From: DATAFF01 sp963744915
GTDB taxonomy: Bacteria; Pseudomonadota; Alphaproteobacteria; Rhizobiales; Aestuariivirgaceae
Direction of reading: 5' to 3'
Assembly (NCBI GenBank): GCA_963744915.1
Contig: CAVUUY010000008.1
Coordinates: forward strand, 185,746-249,745
DNA length: 64,000 nt
Shown here: in pieces, positions 36,506 through 45,154 of the stretch
Layout: every line of letters begins with the position of its first letter
Position numbering within the stretch: the stretch's first letter is position 1
Notes under the pieces: model-generated
Database searches by the model: none
What the model was told of the DNA's origin: nothing
Seen by the model: the letters and a program-made list of their open reading frames with translations, nothing else
Translations under genes and position numbers: made by a program

Positions 36506-36784
36506 TACAGATTGTCTGGGGAGAGCATTCTCGGCGGCGGCTTGCAGCGCCACTCGGCCGTCTCGGAACAAAAATGTGCAGTCCGCATGCAGTCGGAAAG
36601 CGGACTTTGGGTGGGATTTGACAGTGTTCGGAAAACCGTGTGCGGAGGCAGTTGGCTTTGTCGCGGAATTCCGTGCTTTGTTCATTTGAGTTTAGCGCTT
36701 CAAAAACCAGATGCTTCTTGAACAAGTATCAGGTCCGTTGCCAGATCGCGTCTGGCCCGGCGCGCGATGGCGATTTCCGCACAC

Positions 36785-36816
36785 ATTAAGAACGGTCCGA
36801 ATTAAGAACGGTCCGA
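36785..36816. repeat. Perfect 16-bp tandem duplication
   Basis: The unit ATTAAGAACGGTCCGA occurs twice back to back at 36785-36800 and 36801-36816, 25 bp before the tRNA-like 3' end. Confidence 0.85.
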
Positions 36817-36840
36817 ACGTGATATTTCACCAACCGTTTG

Positions 36841-36871
36841 GCTGGCGGTTCGAGTCCTGCGGGGTCCACCA
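36841..36871 (+). other. tRNA/tmRNA-like 3' end, possible integration scar
   Basis: The sequence GGTTCGAGTCC (36847-36857) followed by TGCGGGGTCCACCA has the form of a T-loop, acceptor strand and CCA end of a tRNA or tmRNA. The T-stem is imperfect and no matching 5' acceptor (GGACCCC) occurs upstream, so no complete tRNA can be folded. Such 3' fragments are left at island ends when elements integrate into tRNA genes. The rest of 36506-37193 shows no gene. Confidence 0.4.
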
Positions 36872-37193
36872 ACTAGTCCAGAAGCAGAAAAAATGAGTTG
36901 CGAGGTGCTCGCTACTACGTGGCCGTTTTCTGCGGTCCAGAGGGTTGTCGCTTGGATGTGAGACTTGGTCAAACGTCGTCGAAGCCCTGAAATTCTCGTG
37001 TGTGTCTCACCCGGCCGATTTTGGCATCCAATTTGTTGAATTGGAGATTGGTGATCTCTAGGAGAGGGGCGAGGGAATTTCCCGCAGAAGCTTGGCACGG
37101 ACCGCGCGGGCGAGTTTTTGGAGTGCGGCAAATATAATATCGCTATAATTGGCGCAGCCCCGAATGCCGGATCATGCTTTCCGTGAGGTGACC

Positions 37194-37535
37194 ATGGCTA
37201 AGCTCAAGCTCCCCAAACGCTTTGCCGGCTCGAAGGTACCCAAAGGGTGGCGTCGGTCAGCCAATCAGCTTGCCAGGCGTTTGGATGGTCCGCTCTGGCG
37301 GGAAATCGTGGCCGAGACCCTCGTCGCGGCTGCCAGTGCTCTCATCGGCGGCCGCTATGTCAGGGAGACCACATCCCAAGCCAGCCGAGAAGTCGCAGCA
37401 GGCACTGAAACTGCGCTCGGATGTTCCAATGACGGTGCTTCCGCCAGAAAGGCAGAGAAGGAGAAGAAAGATAAGAAGCGCAAGCGGAAGGGAGTGGATG
37501 CGCGAAAGGAAAGGCTGGCCCATCGCACGCAATAA
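37194..37535 (+). CDS. Hypothetical lysine/arginine-rich protein
   Basis: ATG 37194 follows GTGAGGTGACC. The 113-residue product starts MAKLKLPKRFAGSKVPKGWRR and contains a short hydrophobic helix (AETLVAAASALIGG, about residues 40-55). It ends in a highly charged KEKKDKKRKRKGVD tail. I recall rhizobial proteins beginning with similar KLPKR.AG.K.PK patterns, with no known role. The charged tail may be an effect of an undetected frameshift, since another frame is also open across the end. A membrane association or nucleic-acid binding role is possible. Confidence 0.5.
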   Translation: MAKLKLPKRFAGSKVPKGWRRSANQLARRLDGPLWREIVAETLVAAASALIGGRYVRETTSQASREVAAGTETALGCSNDGASARKAEKEKKDKKRKRKGVDARKERLAHRTQ

Positions 37536-37975
37536 CTCGGCCAAGCGAGTGCTTCGACTTCGTTCGCTGCAGTCGCTCATCTCTCCGCGACGTTTCGCAG
37601 CAGCCGGTCGGTCAAGATCTCCACGCGTAGACTCGACAAGTAAGAGCGGACGAGGTTGACGGTTTCGGGTGTCGCTCCCGAAACATCGAAGCCTATTGCA
37701 CCGGGACAGCGAAGATCCGTCAGCCCGAGAAATGGCGCGAGAAGGGCGACCCAGGCCAGGCCGCCAGTCAGTACAACTTCATCGGCATGGTCTGCCGAGG
37801 AGGAGTCTTGCCGAACAACACCATGTGGCAGCAGCGGCGAGCCCGTCCTCGAGAGCACGCCCGGCGGCGCCGCGGCGGCGGGCGATATCGCGAAGCAGCA
37901 GAATACCGCCATGGCCAAATGAGATGCAGCGGATCATCCGCGGCACCGGCGGCACCGACCTCGCAAGCGCGACGC
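37536..37975. other. Decayed DNA, no intact gene
   Basis: The stretch has several overlapping open frames but none with a good start. It probably held the upstream part of the cytochrome gene whose end survives at 37976-38149; no CxxCH heme motif remains. Confidence 0.3.
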
Positions 37976-38149
37976 CATCACGGTCGAGCAGAGGTCGCTG
38001 CTCACAGCAGTCGCGTGATGCCTGTCTGGGGTAAATATTTCGGCGAGCAGCATCGAGGCGCTCAACCAGGCCAATCGGAAACGGAGATGGCGACCAAAAC
38101 CAAGATCGACGCTCTCGTCAACTACCTGAAGTCTATCCAGTCTAAATGA
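37976..38149 (+). pseudogene. Cytochrome c C-terminal remnant
   Basis: The frame reads HHGRAEVAAHSSRVMPVWG, then KYFGEQ and IDALVNYLKSIQSK. The MPVWG methionine and the final LVNYLKSIQ helix are typical of class I cytochrome c domains. The heme attachment site upstream is missing or frame-scrambled. The stop lies inside the next relic. Confidence 0.5.
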
Positions 38150-38343
38150 TGGTGATCTCGAAACGTCTGTGGATTGACCATGATCCGGAACGGCCGGGGC
38201 TAGTCGTCGTCGCAGGGGATAGTGGGCACGGTTTAAAATTTGCACCGGTTCTGGGTAGTATCATCTCCGATGGCCTGCTGAACAGGGTCAGGGGATGGAA
38301 GTGTTTGTTGAGTTTGCTTGGATTTCGGATCAGTGTTACGTAA
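38146..38343 (+). pseudogene. FAD-dependent oxidase (SolA/sarcosine oxidase type) C-terminal remnant
   Basis: The stretch encodes WIDHDPERPGLVVVAGDSG then HGLKFAPVLGSIISDGLL, the conserved C-terminal FAD-contact region of N-methyltryptophan/sarcosine oxidase-type flavoproteins. The preceding 300 residues are absent, and the end past GLLNR is not family-like. It abuts the cytochrome relic, so a deletion joined two unrelated gene ends. Confidence 0.6.
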
Positions 38344-38420
38344 CTCTGACTTCCGGTCGCGCCATTCCTTCTGTCTGGTCTTAATAGTTTGTGGGAGTCG
38401 GGCATCAGGGAATCATTGCC

Positions 38421-39440
38421 ATGAATGACTCACGAGAAGACGCGATCTCGCCGGACGACTTTGTCGATGGCGTGCTGGGGTATCTGAAGACCGCCGCGCT
38501 CAAGGGGGCGCTGGATCTCGATCTGTTCTCGGCGATCCCAGAAACGGACGGCACGGCCGAGGCGATCGCCGCCCGCGTGCAGGCTTCGCCGCGCGGGGTG
38601 CGCATTCTCTGCGATTTCCTTACTGTCCACGGCTTTCTTCGAAAAGAAGGGCAGCACTATCGGCTCGCACCGTCGACGGCCACGTTCTTGACGCGATCGT
38701 CGCCCGCTTGGCTGGGTAGCGTAGTGGATTTCTTCGCCGCTCCGGAATTCTTGCGATTGTGGCTCGACGATCCGGCGTCTTATGTCCGCAACGGCGGTTC
38801 GGTGGGACTTGCGAACACGGCCCCCGACAATCCGCTCTGGGTGACGTTCGCCAAGGCGATGGTTCCGTTCATGGCGGCGCCCGCCGACGCCGTCGCGGCC
38901 GAGGTGCGCGGTTGGAACCCGCCGGTGCGCCGCGTGGTCGACATTTCCGCCGGTCACGGTCTTTACGGCATCGCGATCGGCAAGGCCGTTCCGGGCGCGG
39001 AGATCATCGCCGTCGATTGGGCGCCCGTGCTCAAGGTAGCGGAGGCGAACGCCGCGGCGGCGGGGCTGGTGGGCCGCTACCGGCTGCGGCCCGGTTCGGC
39101 GTTCGAAGTGGACTGGGGCAGCGATCTCGATCTTGTCATGCTGCCCAGCTTCCTCCATCACTTCGATCGGGACGGCTGCGTCGCCCTTCTTGCCAAGGCC
39201 CGGCAGAGCTTGGCCGAAAAGGGTCGGGTTATCGCGGTTGAGTATGTCGTGAATGAGGACCGGACCTCGCCGCCGTTCCCGGCGAAGTTCGCGTTTATCA
39301 TGCTCGGCTCGACCCCGAGCGGCGATGCCTATACGGAGCGCCAGCTCGAGGAGATGGGGCGCGCCGCGGGCTTTGTCCGCGCGAGCTTCCGGCCGCTGCC
39401 GCCGACACCCCATACTTTCGTCACGTTTGACCGGTCATAG
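38421..39440 (+). CDS. SAM-dependent methyltransferase with dimerisation domain
   Basis: From ATG 38421 (a GTG at 38391 is possible) the protein has 339 residues. An N-terminal winged-helix dimerisation domain (FVDGVLGYLKTAALKGALDL ... GVRILCDFLTVHGFLRK) precedes a Rossmann methyltransferase domain with the SAM motif VVDISAGHGLYGIAIG and LVMLPSFLHHFDRD. This is the Methyltransf_2 (O-methyltransferase) layout. It methylates a small molecule or metabolite that cannot be named. The frame is intact. It stands between relics, and an IS scrap follows. Confidence 0.88.
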   Translation: MNDSREDAISPDDFVDGVLGYLKTAALKGALDLDLFSAIPETDGTAEAIAARVQASPRGVRILCDFLTVHGFLRKEGQHYRLAPSTATFLTRSSPAWLGSVVDFFAAPEFLRLWLDDPASYVRNGGSVGLANTAPDNPLWVTFAKAMVPFMAAPADAVAAEVRGWNPPVRRVVDISAGHGLYGIAIGKAVPGAEIIAVDWAPVLKVAEANAAAAGLVGRYRLRPGSAFEVDWGSDLDLVMLPSFLHHFDRDGCVALLAKARQSLAEKGRVIAVEYVVNEDRTSPPFPAKFAFIMLGSTPSGDAYTERQLEEMGRAAGFVRASFRPLPPTPHTFVTFDRS

Positions 39441-39487
39441 AGCCCTCTCGGGCTTGTCAGGTTCACGCCCTTGCCGGGGGTGCCTGC

Positions 39488-39582
39488 TTTTATGCGTTCG
39501 ATCTCGACAAGGTCGTGCCATGTGATCATTTGGTCCGGCAGATCGACGCGATGCTCGACCTCAGTTGGGTGCACGATGAGCG
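39488..39582 (+). mobile_element. IS1182 transposase fragment (95 bp)
   Basis: This piece is nearly identical to 5696-5790 inside the intact element, covering codons for FYAFDLDEVVPGDHLVRQI and following residues, with a handful of substitutions such as GACAAGG for GACGAGG. No inverted repeat survives on either side. It is a remnant of a second copy. Confidence 0.8.
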
Positions 39583-39750
39583 ATCAAGGTCGTAGAAGAC
39601 CCCATGACGGCCGGAGCCTCGACTTCGTCGCCGACCTGGCAGCCTACTTTTAATACAAACATGTCCTTCTACATTGATCGAGATCAAAGCTCAGACACTT
39701 TAAACCTCGTCATAGTGGAATGCCGGCGTCGCCAATTGGGAGCGGAGAAC

Positions 39751-40011
39751 ATGCTGCACTTTATCTGGACCGTAGTTATAGGCTTTGTTGCGGGGCTGAT
39801 TGCTAGGGCTGTCACGCCGGGTGATAAAGGGCCGCAAGGTTTCATACTGACAGCGATCCTTGGCATCGTTGGCGCTCTCGCGGCAACCTACCTCGGGCAG
39901 GCCATTGGCTGGTATGGGCCGGATCAGAATGCCGGATTTATCGGAGCTATCGTGGGCGCAGCGCTCATACTGTTGATTTGGGGATTTTTTGATCGTCGTC
40001 AACGAGCCTGA
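39751..40011 (+). CDS. GlsB/YeaQ/YmgE family stress response membrane protein
   Basis: The 86-residue protein has three membrane helices in the YeaQ pattern: MLHFIWTVVIGFVAGLIARAVTPG, GFILTAILGIVGALAATYLGQAIGWY and GFIGAIVGAALILLIWGFF. It is also called transglycosylase-associated protein. It sits in the inner membrane and is linked to general stress in other bacteria, though its activity is unknown. The ATG at 39751 is preceded by GGGAGCGGAG. Confidence 0.9.
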   Translation: MLHFIWTVVIGFVAGLIARAVTPGDKGPQGFILTAILGIVGALAATYLGQAIGWYGPDQNAGFIGAIVGAALILLIWGFFDRRQRA

Positions 40012-40837
40012 TGATAACGCTCCCCAGTTAGGCCGAGTCTTTCTCGGCGTCCGCTCTGGGCCTCAAATGGCGAAAACTTATACAGAGCAGATCAGTCCGC
40101 TACTGTCGTCATGGTGGACGTGGAACCACTTCAAGAGGTCTAATCATCGTCGGTGCGCCCCCGACCGCAGCCTCTCGCCACAGAGCCGAAGAACTTGCCA
40201 TGCGCAGCGTTGCAGCAAAGGGCAGAGTGGATATAGGTTTTGGCAGTCATTGCGTATCCATCAAGGTCTTGCTGGCGAATGGCGCGCCCATAGCAGAGGT
40301 TCGTGTCATGGGGTTCTTCGAAGCTGCTTTCCTGTGTGCCGTCGCTCTAGTGATGATTACTGCGATCCAGATGGAGAGCTGAGGATAAGTTCTTGCGATT
40401 TGATCGTTGGCGAAGCGGTTCAAACCGTCACCGGTGCTGGCGCACCGGGATGAGCTCGCTCGCCAACCCGGGGCGATCTCGGCGACGAGCATGGTGCGGG
40501 CGCGGCGGCCGACGAGCTGTGGGAGAACAGAGTAAGGAGGCTGGCGTGAACGAGATCGCATCGTGGCACCATAATTCATAGAGCGGTGCCGATTAACGAT
40601 GCGAAGTGTCCGTTGTCAGAGACCTATAGAGCAGCACAGCAGAATTCGGTGTGGGGATGCCGGTCCCGCAGCTCCTCGTCGCCTTTGTCACGAACTGTCT
40701 GGTTGCCCTGCTCAATGCCTTTGGCGTCCGCCACATGCTTGATCCGCCACCGTGGCTTGATCGGGCACCTGACTGAGTGAGCGTCTGTCGCTCTGAGAAA
40801 GTGGCGCGCGGCGAGGCGATCTCGAACAGCTTGGGAG
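40012..40837. other. Decayed 0.8-kb region
   Basis: No intact gene is seen. Around 40650-40770 the plus strand reads LVALLNAFGVRHMLDPP, faintly like the end of a molybdenum hydroxylase large subunit, but this is too weak to name. Confidence 0.3.
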
Positions 40838-41275
40838 CTAGACAGGTGGAAGTGCATGGAGCGATGGTGGTTCGCCTGAGATTCCGCTAGCAGAAGGCGG
40901 CCCTGCCGGCGGGCTGTCAGTTTCGGCAAGGCTTCTTATGGCCTCGACAACCGCGGTGAAGCTCGCTGCTGCCGCAGAACTCATATTGCGGACGCGCAAG
41001 AATGCGTGCACCAAGAGCGGCTCATGGCGCACTTGCGCGAGAACGCCTGCAGCTTGGAGTCGAGAGGCGTAGTCGAAGCAGTCGTCCCGCAAGGGGTCCC
41101 ATTCAGCCGCGACCAGAAACGCTGATGGCAGACCGCGGTATTCCGTCTCCTTGAGCGGATAAGCGAACTTGCTCCGGTGATTGGGGTGATCGGGCGGCCC
41201 GATATAGACGAGCTTGTAGTACTCTGTATCGGCGGTCGTAAGGCCGGTTCACTGGTCTCCGAAGATATCGTCGCC
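40838..41275 (-). pseudogene. Alpha/beta hydrolase (acetyl esterase type), C-terminal part only
   Basis: The frame from about 41248 to 40838 reads TADTEYYKLVYIGPPDHP, LPSAFLVAAEWDPLRDDCFD and QVRHEPLLVHAFLRVR. These are the C-terminal third of acetyl esterase-type hydrolases, with the catalytic Asp in DPLRDD and His in LVHAF. An in-frame TGA lies upstream, and the HGG and nucleophile-serine regions are missing. The gene is dead. Confidence 0.65.
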
Positions 41276-41324
41276 CTCGACAAATGATGTCGACAAGGTT
41301 TATCCGGCGACGGAAAGGACTAGA

Positions 41325-42190
41325 TTATACTTTGCGCGAGCTTCCCACACCTAGTCTGCCCTCTAAAATCATATTTGTCGGCGTCTCAGCCACCCTGCGA
41401 ACCCGTGTGAAACCAGCATGGTTCAAGACTTCTGTAAGACGTTTCTGACCAGCTTGGGCGCCGAGGCCAAGGCCAACCTCCTGCGCGAGCGAAGCGGGGG
41501 TGCAAACTGTGGTCGAGAAGGAATAGTAAATCTGGCCAATGGGATGCAGATTATCTTTCATGGTATCGCCAGCTAGGGGCTCGACAAGCATGAACGTCCC
41601 GTTTGGCTTCAGTGCCCTTTGAATGTGACGAGCAGCTCCCACTGGATCGCCCATATCGTGCAGCGCGTCAAAGATGCAGGCAAGGTCAAAGTCCTTTCCA
41701 GGAAAATCTTGCGCTCGAGCAACCCGAAATTTTACATTGGCCACACCAGCAGCCTTTGCCTTCTTCCGTGCCTCGATGATTGAGGGCTCATGGAAATCGA
41801 AGGCGTAGATTTCGGATTTCGGGTAGGCCTGCCCTAGAAGGATTGATGACGATCCGTGTCCACAGCCGATGTCGGCAATCTTAGCGCCGGACTTTAGCTT
41901 GGTTGCAACACCGTCAAGGGCCGGTATCCAGTGATCCACGAGGTTCGCCGCATAGCCAGGGCGGAAGAACCGGTCGGTTGCGCAAAAACAGCAACTGGAC
42001 TGTTGGCTCCATGGCCGACCCTTGCCCGATTTTTGAAGGTTTTAACAGCTTTAGCGTGAGTTTCGTACTGTGCGACAATGGCCTGGAAGAATCCCTGCAT
42101 GCATGCGGGTTGACCCTCCCTTGTGAAGACGAGAGCTTGTTTAGCTTCTCGGGGTCGAGCAGGGCCACGCGCTCTTGACCAGCGAGCTGA
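41325..42190 (-). pseudogene. SAM-dependent methyltransferase, decayed 5' part
   Basis: The intact 204-residue frame (41939 to 41325) carries the SAM motif IADIGCGHGSSSILLG and AFDFHEPSIIEARKKA. Upstream coding continues in other frames: CATDRFFRPGYAANLVDHW joins after removing one T from a run near 41985. Before that come KIGQGSAMEPTVQLLF and then FTREGQPACMQGFFQAIVAQ. Several indels thus separate the pieces, and the N-terminus is unreadable. The family comprises methyltransferases of about 350 residues that begin with a winged helix. Confidence 0.65.
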
Positions 42191-42396
42191 CAGGCCGATA
42201 TGAGCAGGTCGATCACTGGCGAAGCTGGATCCTCGCGCTCTTCGCGATGGCAATCGCGGATAGCGGATTCCTGAGGCGGTGTCACGCGAGCACCATAGAG
42301 CCTCGAGTCCAACAAGTTGGATGTCGAAATCGGCAAGTGAGATAAGGGCAGGCGTTGCTGGCGTCGGCAAGGATTCGTTCGAAGTCTCACATCCAA

Positions 42397-42492
42397 AACA
42401 CCTTTCCCGACTGGCAGGAGCGCGTGCTCGATGTGTATGGCACAGCCGACAAGGTTGCCAGCCGCTATGTCTCAACAGGAACGCATCGAGGC
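42397..42492 (+). pseudogene. SnoaL-like ester cyclase fragment
   Basis: Thirty-two codons read NTFPDWQERVLDVYGTADKV then ASRYVSTGTHRG, the central signature of SnoaL-like polyketide/ester cyclases. The frame then breaks and the rest is lost. Confidence 0.55.
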
Positions 42493-42609
42493 ACCTGCAG
42501 CCCTCACGGGCACTGCTGTCGTATAGCCGCAGAAGATCCCTGTGTGGCGCCGACCTTAAAGACCCTCTTGTCGCGCGCCGCGCCGGTGCCAAGGGGGCGG
42601 GTATCGTCC

Positions 42610-42760
42610 TTTGATTGATGGAACGATCCTCCTGTCGGGGAGAGAGAGGAACTGAGAACGAACTTTTTCTCCACCAATGTCGAGATCCGTTGACGTCGAG
42701 ATCGTTAACCCCACTCCCATCGTCCCTTTCGACATGGAACGATTTCTGCCGGCGCGGGGG
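42610..42760 (+). repeat. GC-rich repeat (GGAACGATC family), copy near 42.7 kb
   Basis: It contains GATGGAACGATCCTCCTGTC, then TGTCGAGATCCGTTGACGTC, GAGATCGTTAACCCCACTCC and ATGGAACGATTTCTGCCGGC. The second half matches the unit at 44360-44440. The surrounding 42493-42957 holds no gene. Confidence 0.7.
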
Positions 42761-42957
42761 GGCAGGACGGCCCGAAGATCGTCGCCCGGCATCGGGGTCA
42801 GGCACCGGTGAAGTCGAAATAATAGGTCCTGCCCATCGTGCTTTGACGTCACGAAGCTCGCGCGGTTCCAGTTCTCGCAATCGCTGGCGATGTCACTCCG
42901 GCCAAACGAGCAGAAGTAGAAGCACAAACTGGATAATACGCGATCGCATGCGAGGAT

Positions 42958-43863
42958 TCAGGTCGCGACTGCCGGCTTGCGAACAGGTATGGTCATCGCG
43001 GCCACGCCCGCGATGACACACGCCAAACCGATCAACGCGGTCGATGTCAGATGTTCTTCGAGAAACACCACACCGATCGCCACGCCGATCGGCACGCGCA
43101 GATAGGCTTGTGCAGTCGTGCCGACGGAGCCGAGCGTTTGAACCAGCCGGAAATAAATCACGAAGGCGAGCGCCGTGGAGAACACCGACAGCGCCAGCAA
43201 GGCTAGGATCGACTCAAGTGACGGTGTTAGGGTCAAAGGCTGTTCGGTGATCAAGCTCGCGGGAATGAGGACAATCGCTCCGCAGATCATCGACCCCGCG
43301 GCAGGCATTATGGGATCGAGCCCCTTGAAGTTCCTGCCGAAAATCGCGGCGCCGGCATAGCAGACGGTGGCGGCGACAATGGCAAGTTGCGCCCACAGCT
43401 CTTGCCCAAGACCGCCGAGGGCCTGAACGCCGACGATCAGACAGATACCGGCGATACCAGCGCCCACCCCGAGCAGCTTGCAACCTGTCACGGCCTCATG
43501 GCGCGTGACGAGCGCGGTGAGCAGGAAGGCGAAGATCGGCGAAGTGGAATTTAGGATCGTCGCGAGCGCCGCGTCCGTGGTTTGCTGTGCCCATGCGATC
43601 AGCGTGAAGGGCACTACGCTGTTGAGGCACGCCTGGAAGAGAAACCGCCGCCAAGTGGTCGCATCCTTGGGGAGGGTCAGGCCACGCCACTGAATGATGG
43701 CGATCAGGATCATTCCGGCGATAAAGGTCCGGGCTGCAATCAGCGTCACCGGCGGAATCGTCTGAACGCCGACTTTTATAAAGGTATAGGATGCGCCCCA
43801 CAGGGTCGAGAGCACCAGCAGCAGGACCAATTCTTTGGCTAGATTCGGTTTTTCGTTTGTCAT
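42958..43863 (-). CDS. EamA/DMT family transporter
   Basis: The 301-residue membrane protein has ten predicted helices in two EamA halves: LLLVLSTLWGASYTFIKVGV at the start, then AILNSTSPIFAFLL-type motifs (LATILNSTSPIFAFLLTAL) and, in the second half, GSVGTTAQAYLRVPIGVAIGVVFLEEHLT. DMT transporters export or take up metabolites such as amino acids or purines, and the substrate is unknown. The frame is intact, and it is a lone gene between repeats. Confidence 0.9.
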   Translation of the reverse strand: MTNEKPNLAKELVLLLVLSTLWGASYTFIKVGVQTIPPVTLIAARTFIAGMILIAIIQWRGLTLPKDATTWRRFLFQACLNSVVPFTLIAWAQQTTDAALATILNSTSPIFAFLLTALVTRHEAVTGCKLLGVGAGIAGICLIVGVQALGGLGQELWAQLAIVAATVCYAGAAIFGRNFKGLDPIMPAAGSMICGAIVLIPASLITEQPLTLTPSLESILALLALSVFSTALAFVIYFRLVQTLGSVGTTAQAYLRVPIGVAIGVVFLEEHLTSTALIGLACVIAGVAAMTIPVRKPAVAT

Positions 43864-44012
43864 GCCTCGCTCGCACCTAAGGTGGAAATAGTCGAGGCCC
43901 TTCTATCCCGGTCCGTGCCGTCGATGTTTCGGTATGGGCCGAAGTGTAAGAGGCTGACGGTCGTGCGAATGGCCGATATGCTTGCACTACGGCCAACGGC
44001 GCTTCGGGAAAC

Positions 44013-44124
44013 ACCATTGCAGAGATCGCCTCGCTGATCGGGGATGCGGCCCGCGCCAATATCCTGTCGGCACTGATGGTGGACACGCGCTCATGGCAGG
44101 CGAGCTGGTACGCTATGCGGAGTG
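44013..44124 (+). pseudogene. ArsR family regulator, N-terminal fragment
   Basis: The frame reads TIAEIASLIGDAARANILSA then LMVDTR, the start of ArsR-type winged helices. A shift then puts ALMAGELVRYAEW in another frame. The fragment ends where the GC-rich repeat block begins, so the repeat insertion or an associated deletion cut the gene. Confidence 0.55.
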
Positions 44125-44138
44125 GGGGGAGAGGGACT

Positions 44139-44450
44139 GAGAGAGCGAAAATTCCATTGATCCCGCCCCCATCGTCCTCCTGTCGATGGAACGATCCTGC
44201 CGGCACGTGGGGAGGTCGAGAGGCAAAATTTCTTCAGCTGACGAGATCCTCAAGCCCGCCCCCATCGTTCTTTTTGGCGATGGAACGATCCGTGCCGGCG
44301 GGGGGTGGGGAGGTCGAGAGGCAGGGTGGGGAGGTCGAGAGGCAAAATTTCTTCAGCTGATGTCGAGATCCGTTGGCGTCGAGACCGTTAACCCCACCCC
44401 CATCCTCCTCGCGGAGTTGGAACGATCCTCGGGGATGGGGTATGTCCCGC
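44139..44450 (+). repeat. GC-rich repeat block, three units
   Basis: Three related units of about 80-110 bp lie in tandem. Each has CCCGCCCCCATCGT or a variant, GATGGAACGATCC and CCGGCA/CGG. Two share GGGGAGGTCGAGAGGCAAAA and TTTCTTCAGCTGA. The middle unit has the GGTGGGGAGGTCGAGAGGCA part doubled. The third matches the copy at 42.7 kb. No gene is seen in 44451-44702 apart from the leader of the next gene. Confidence 0.75.
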
Positions 44451-44702
44451 TTGTCCCTTTGACTGATAGGGCGATTCGCCGCTGTGTGGAGGGTGGGGGA
44501 GTGGGCGATGATATTCGCTCAGCCGCGTACCTCTGCCGAGAGTTCAAAAAGCAAACAGTTTGTTTTGTCACCTTCTTGGGGCCGCGATGAGTTGATACGC
44601 GTCAGATTTCCACCCCGCGGTTGCGCAAATTCAAGCGGCTAGTGCCTTTTAATCTTTTCCTGCAGGGAATAATATTGCCTCGGATAATATAGGAGGCGGA
44701 CC

Positions 44703-45095
44703 ATGACCGACGAGAGTTTCAATGAAAAACTGGTAGGTGAAATGTTTATTGCTTACGTGAGTAATAACAGCGTCGTGCCATCGCAAATCGCGGATGTCGT
44801 ACGCGCTATCAGTCGCGCGCTGTCTAAGGACAACCATGAAGAACTCGCGCCGAGACAGGACCCTGCTGTGCCTATCGATGAGTCGATCACGCCGAATTAC
44901 TTGACCTGCTTGGAGGATGGGAAACAGTTCAAGTCACTGAAGAGGCATCTCGGTATGCATGGAATGACCCCAGATGAGTATCGAACCAGATGGGGTCTCG
45001 CTGACGACTATCCGATGGTGGCTCCGAGATATTCCAAGGCGAGATCAAGGCTGGCAAAGAAGATCGGGCTGGGACGTAAGCGGTCGGCCGCCTGA
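44703..45095 (+). CDS. mucR: MucR/Ros family transcriptional regulator
   Basis: The 130-residue protein follows the Ros/MucR plan: an N-terminal helical part, then ITPNYLTCLEDGKQFKSLKRHL and MTPDEYRTRWGL. In zinc-binding Ros the finger starts C-x2-C; here only the first Cys remains (CLED), with Asp in place of the second. Zinc-lacking relatives that still bind DNA are known from Mesorhizobium loti. MucR proteins control exopolysaccharide and symbiosis genes and behave like nucleoid proteins. The start ATG follows TAGGAGGCGG. A chromosomal paralogue elsewhere would be expected. Confidence 0.88.
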   Translation: MTDESFNEKLVGEMFIAYVSNNSVVPSQIADVVRAISRALSKDNHEELAPRQDPAVPIDESITPNYLTCLEDGKQFKSLKRHLGMHGMTPDEYRTRWGLADDYPMVAPRYSKARSRLAKKIGLGRKRSAA

Positions 45096-45154
45096 ACGGC
45101 CAACAATTGAAATTTCGTTCAGGGGTGGGACTATTACGTGACTATTGCACTGGG

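Noticed and set aside
36770..36871. Complete tRNA gene
   Set aside because: Only the T-loop, acceptor and CCA part is present; no matching 5' acceptor or anticodon arm.
37577..37918. Minus-strand 113-codon frame
   Set aside because: It has an unconvincing start and lies in decayed DNA next to the cytochrome relic.
40640..40780. Molybdenum hydroxylase C-terminal relic
   Set aside because: Only about 17 residues look similar, too few to support a call.
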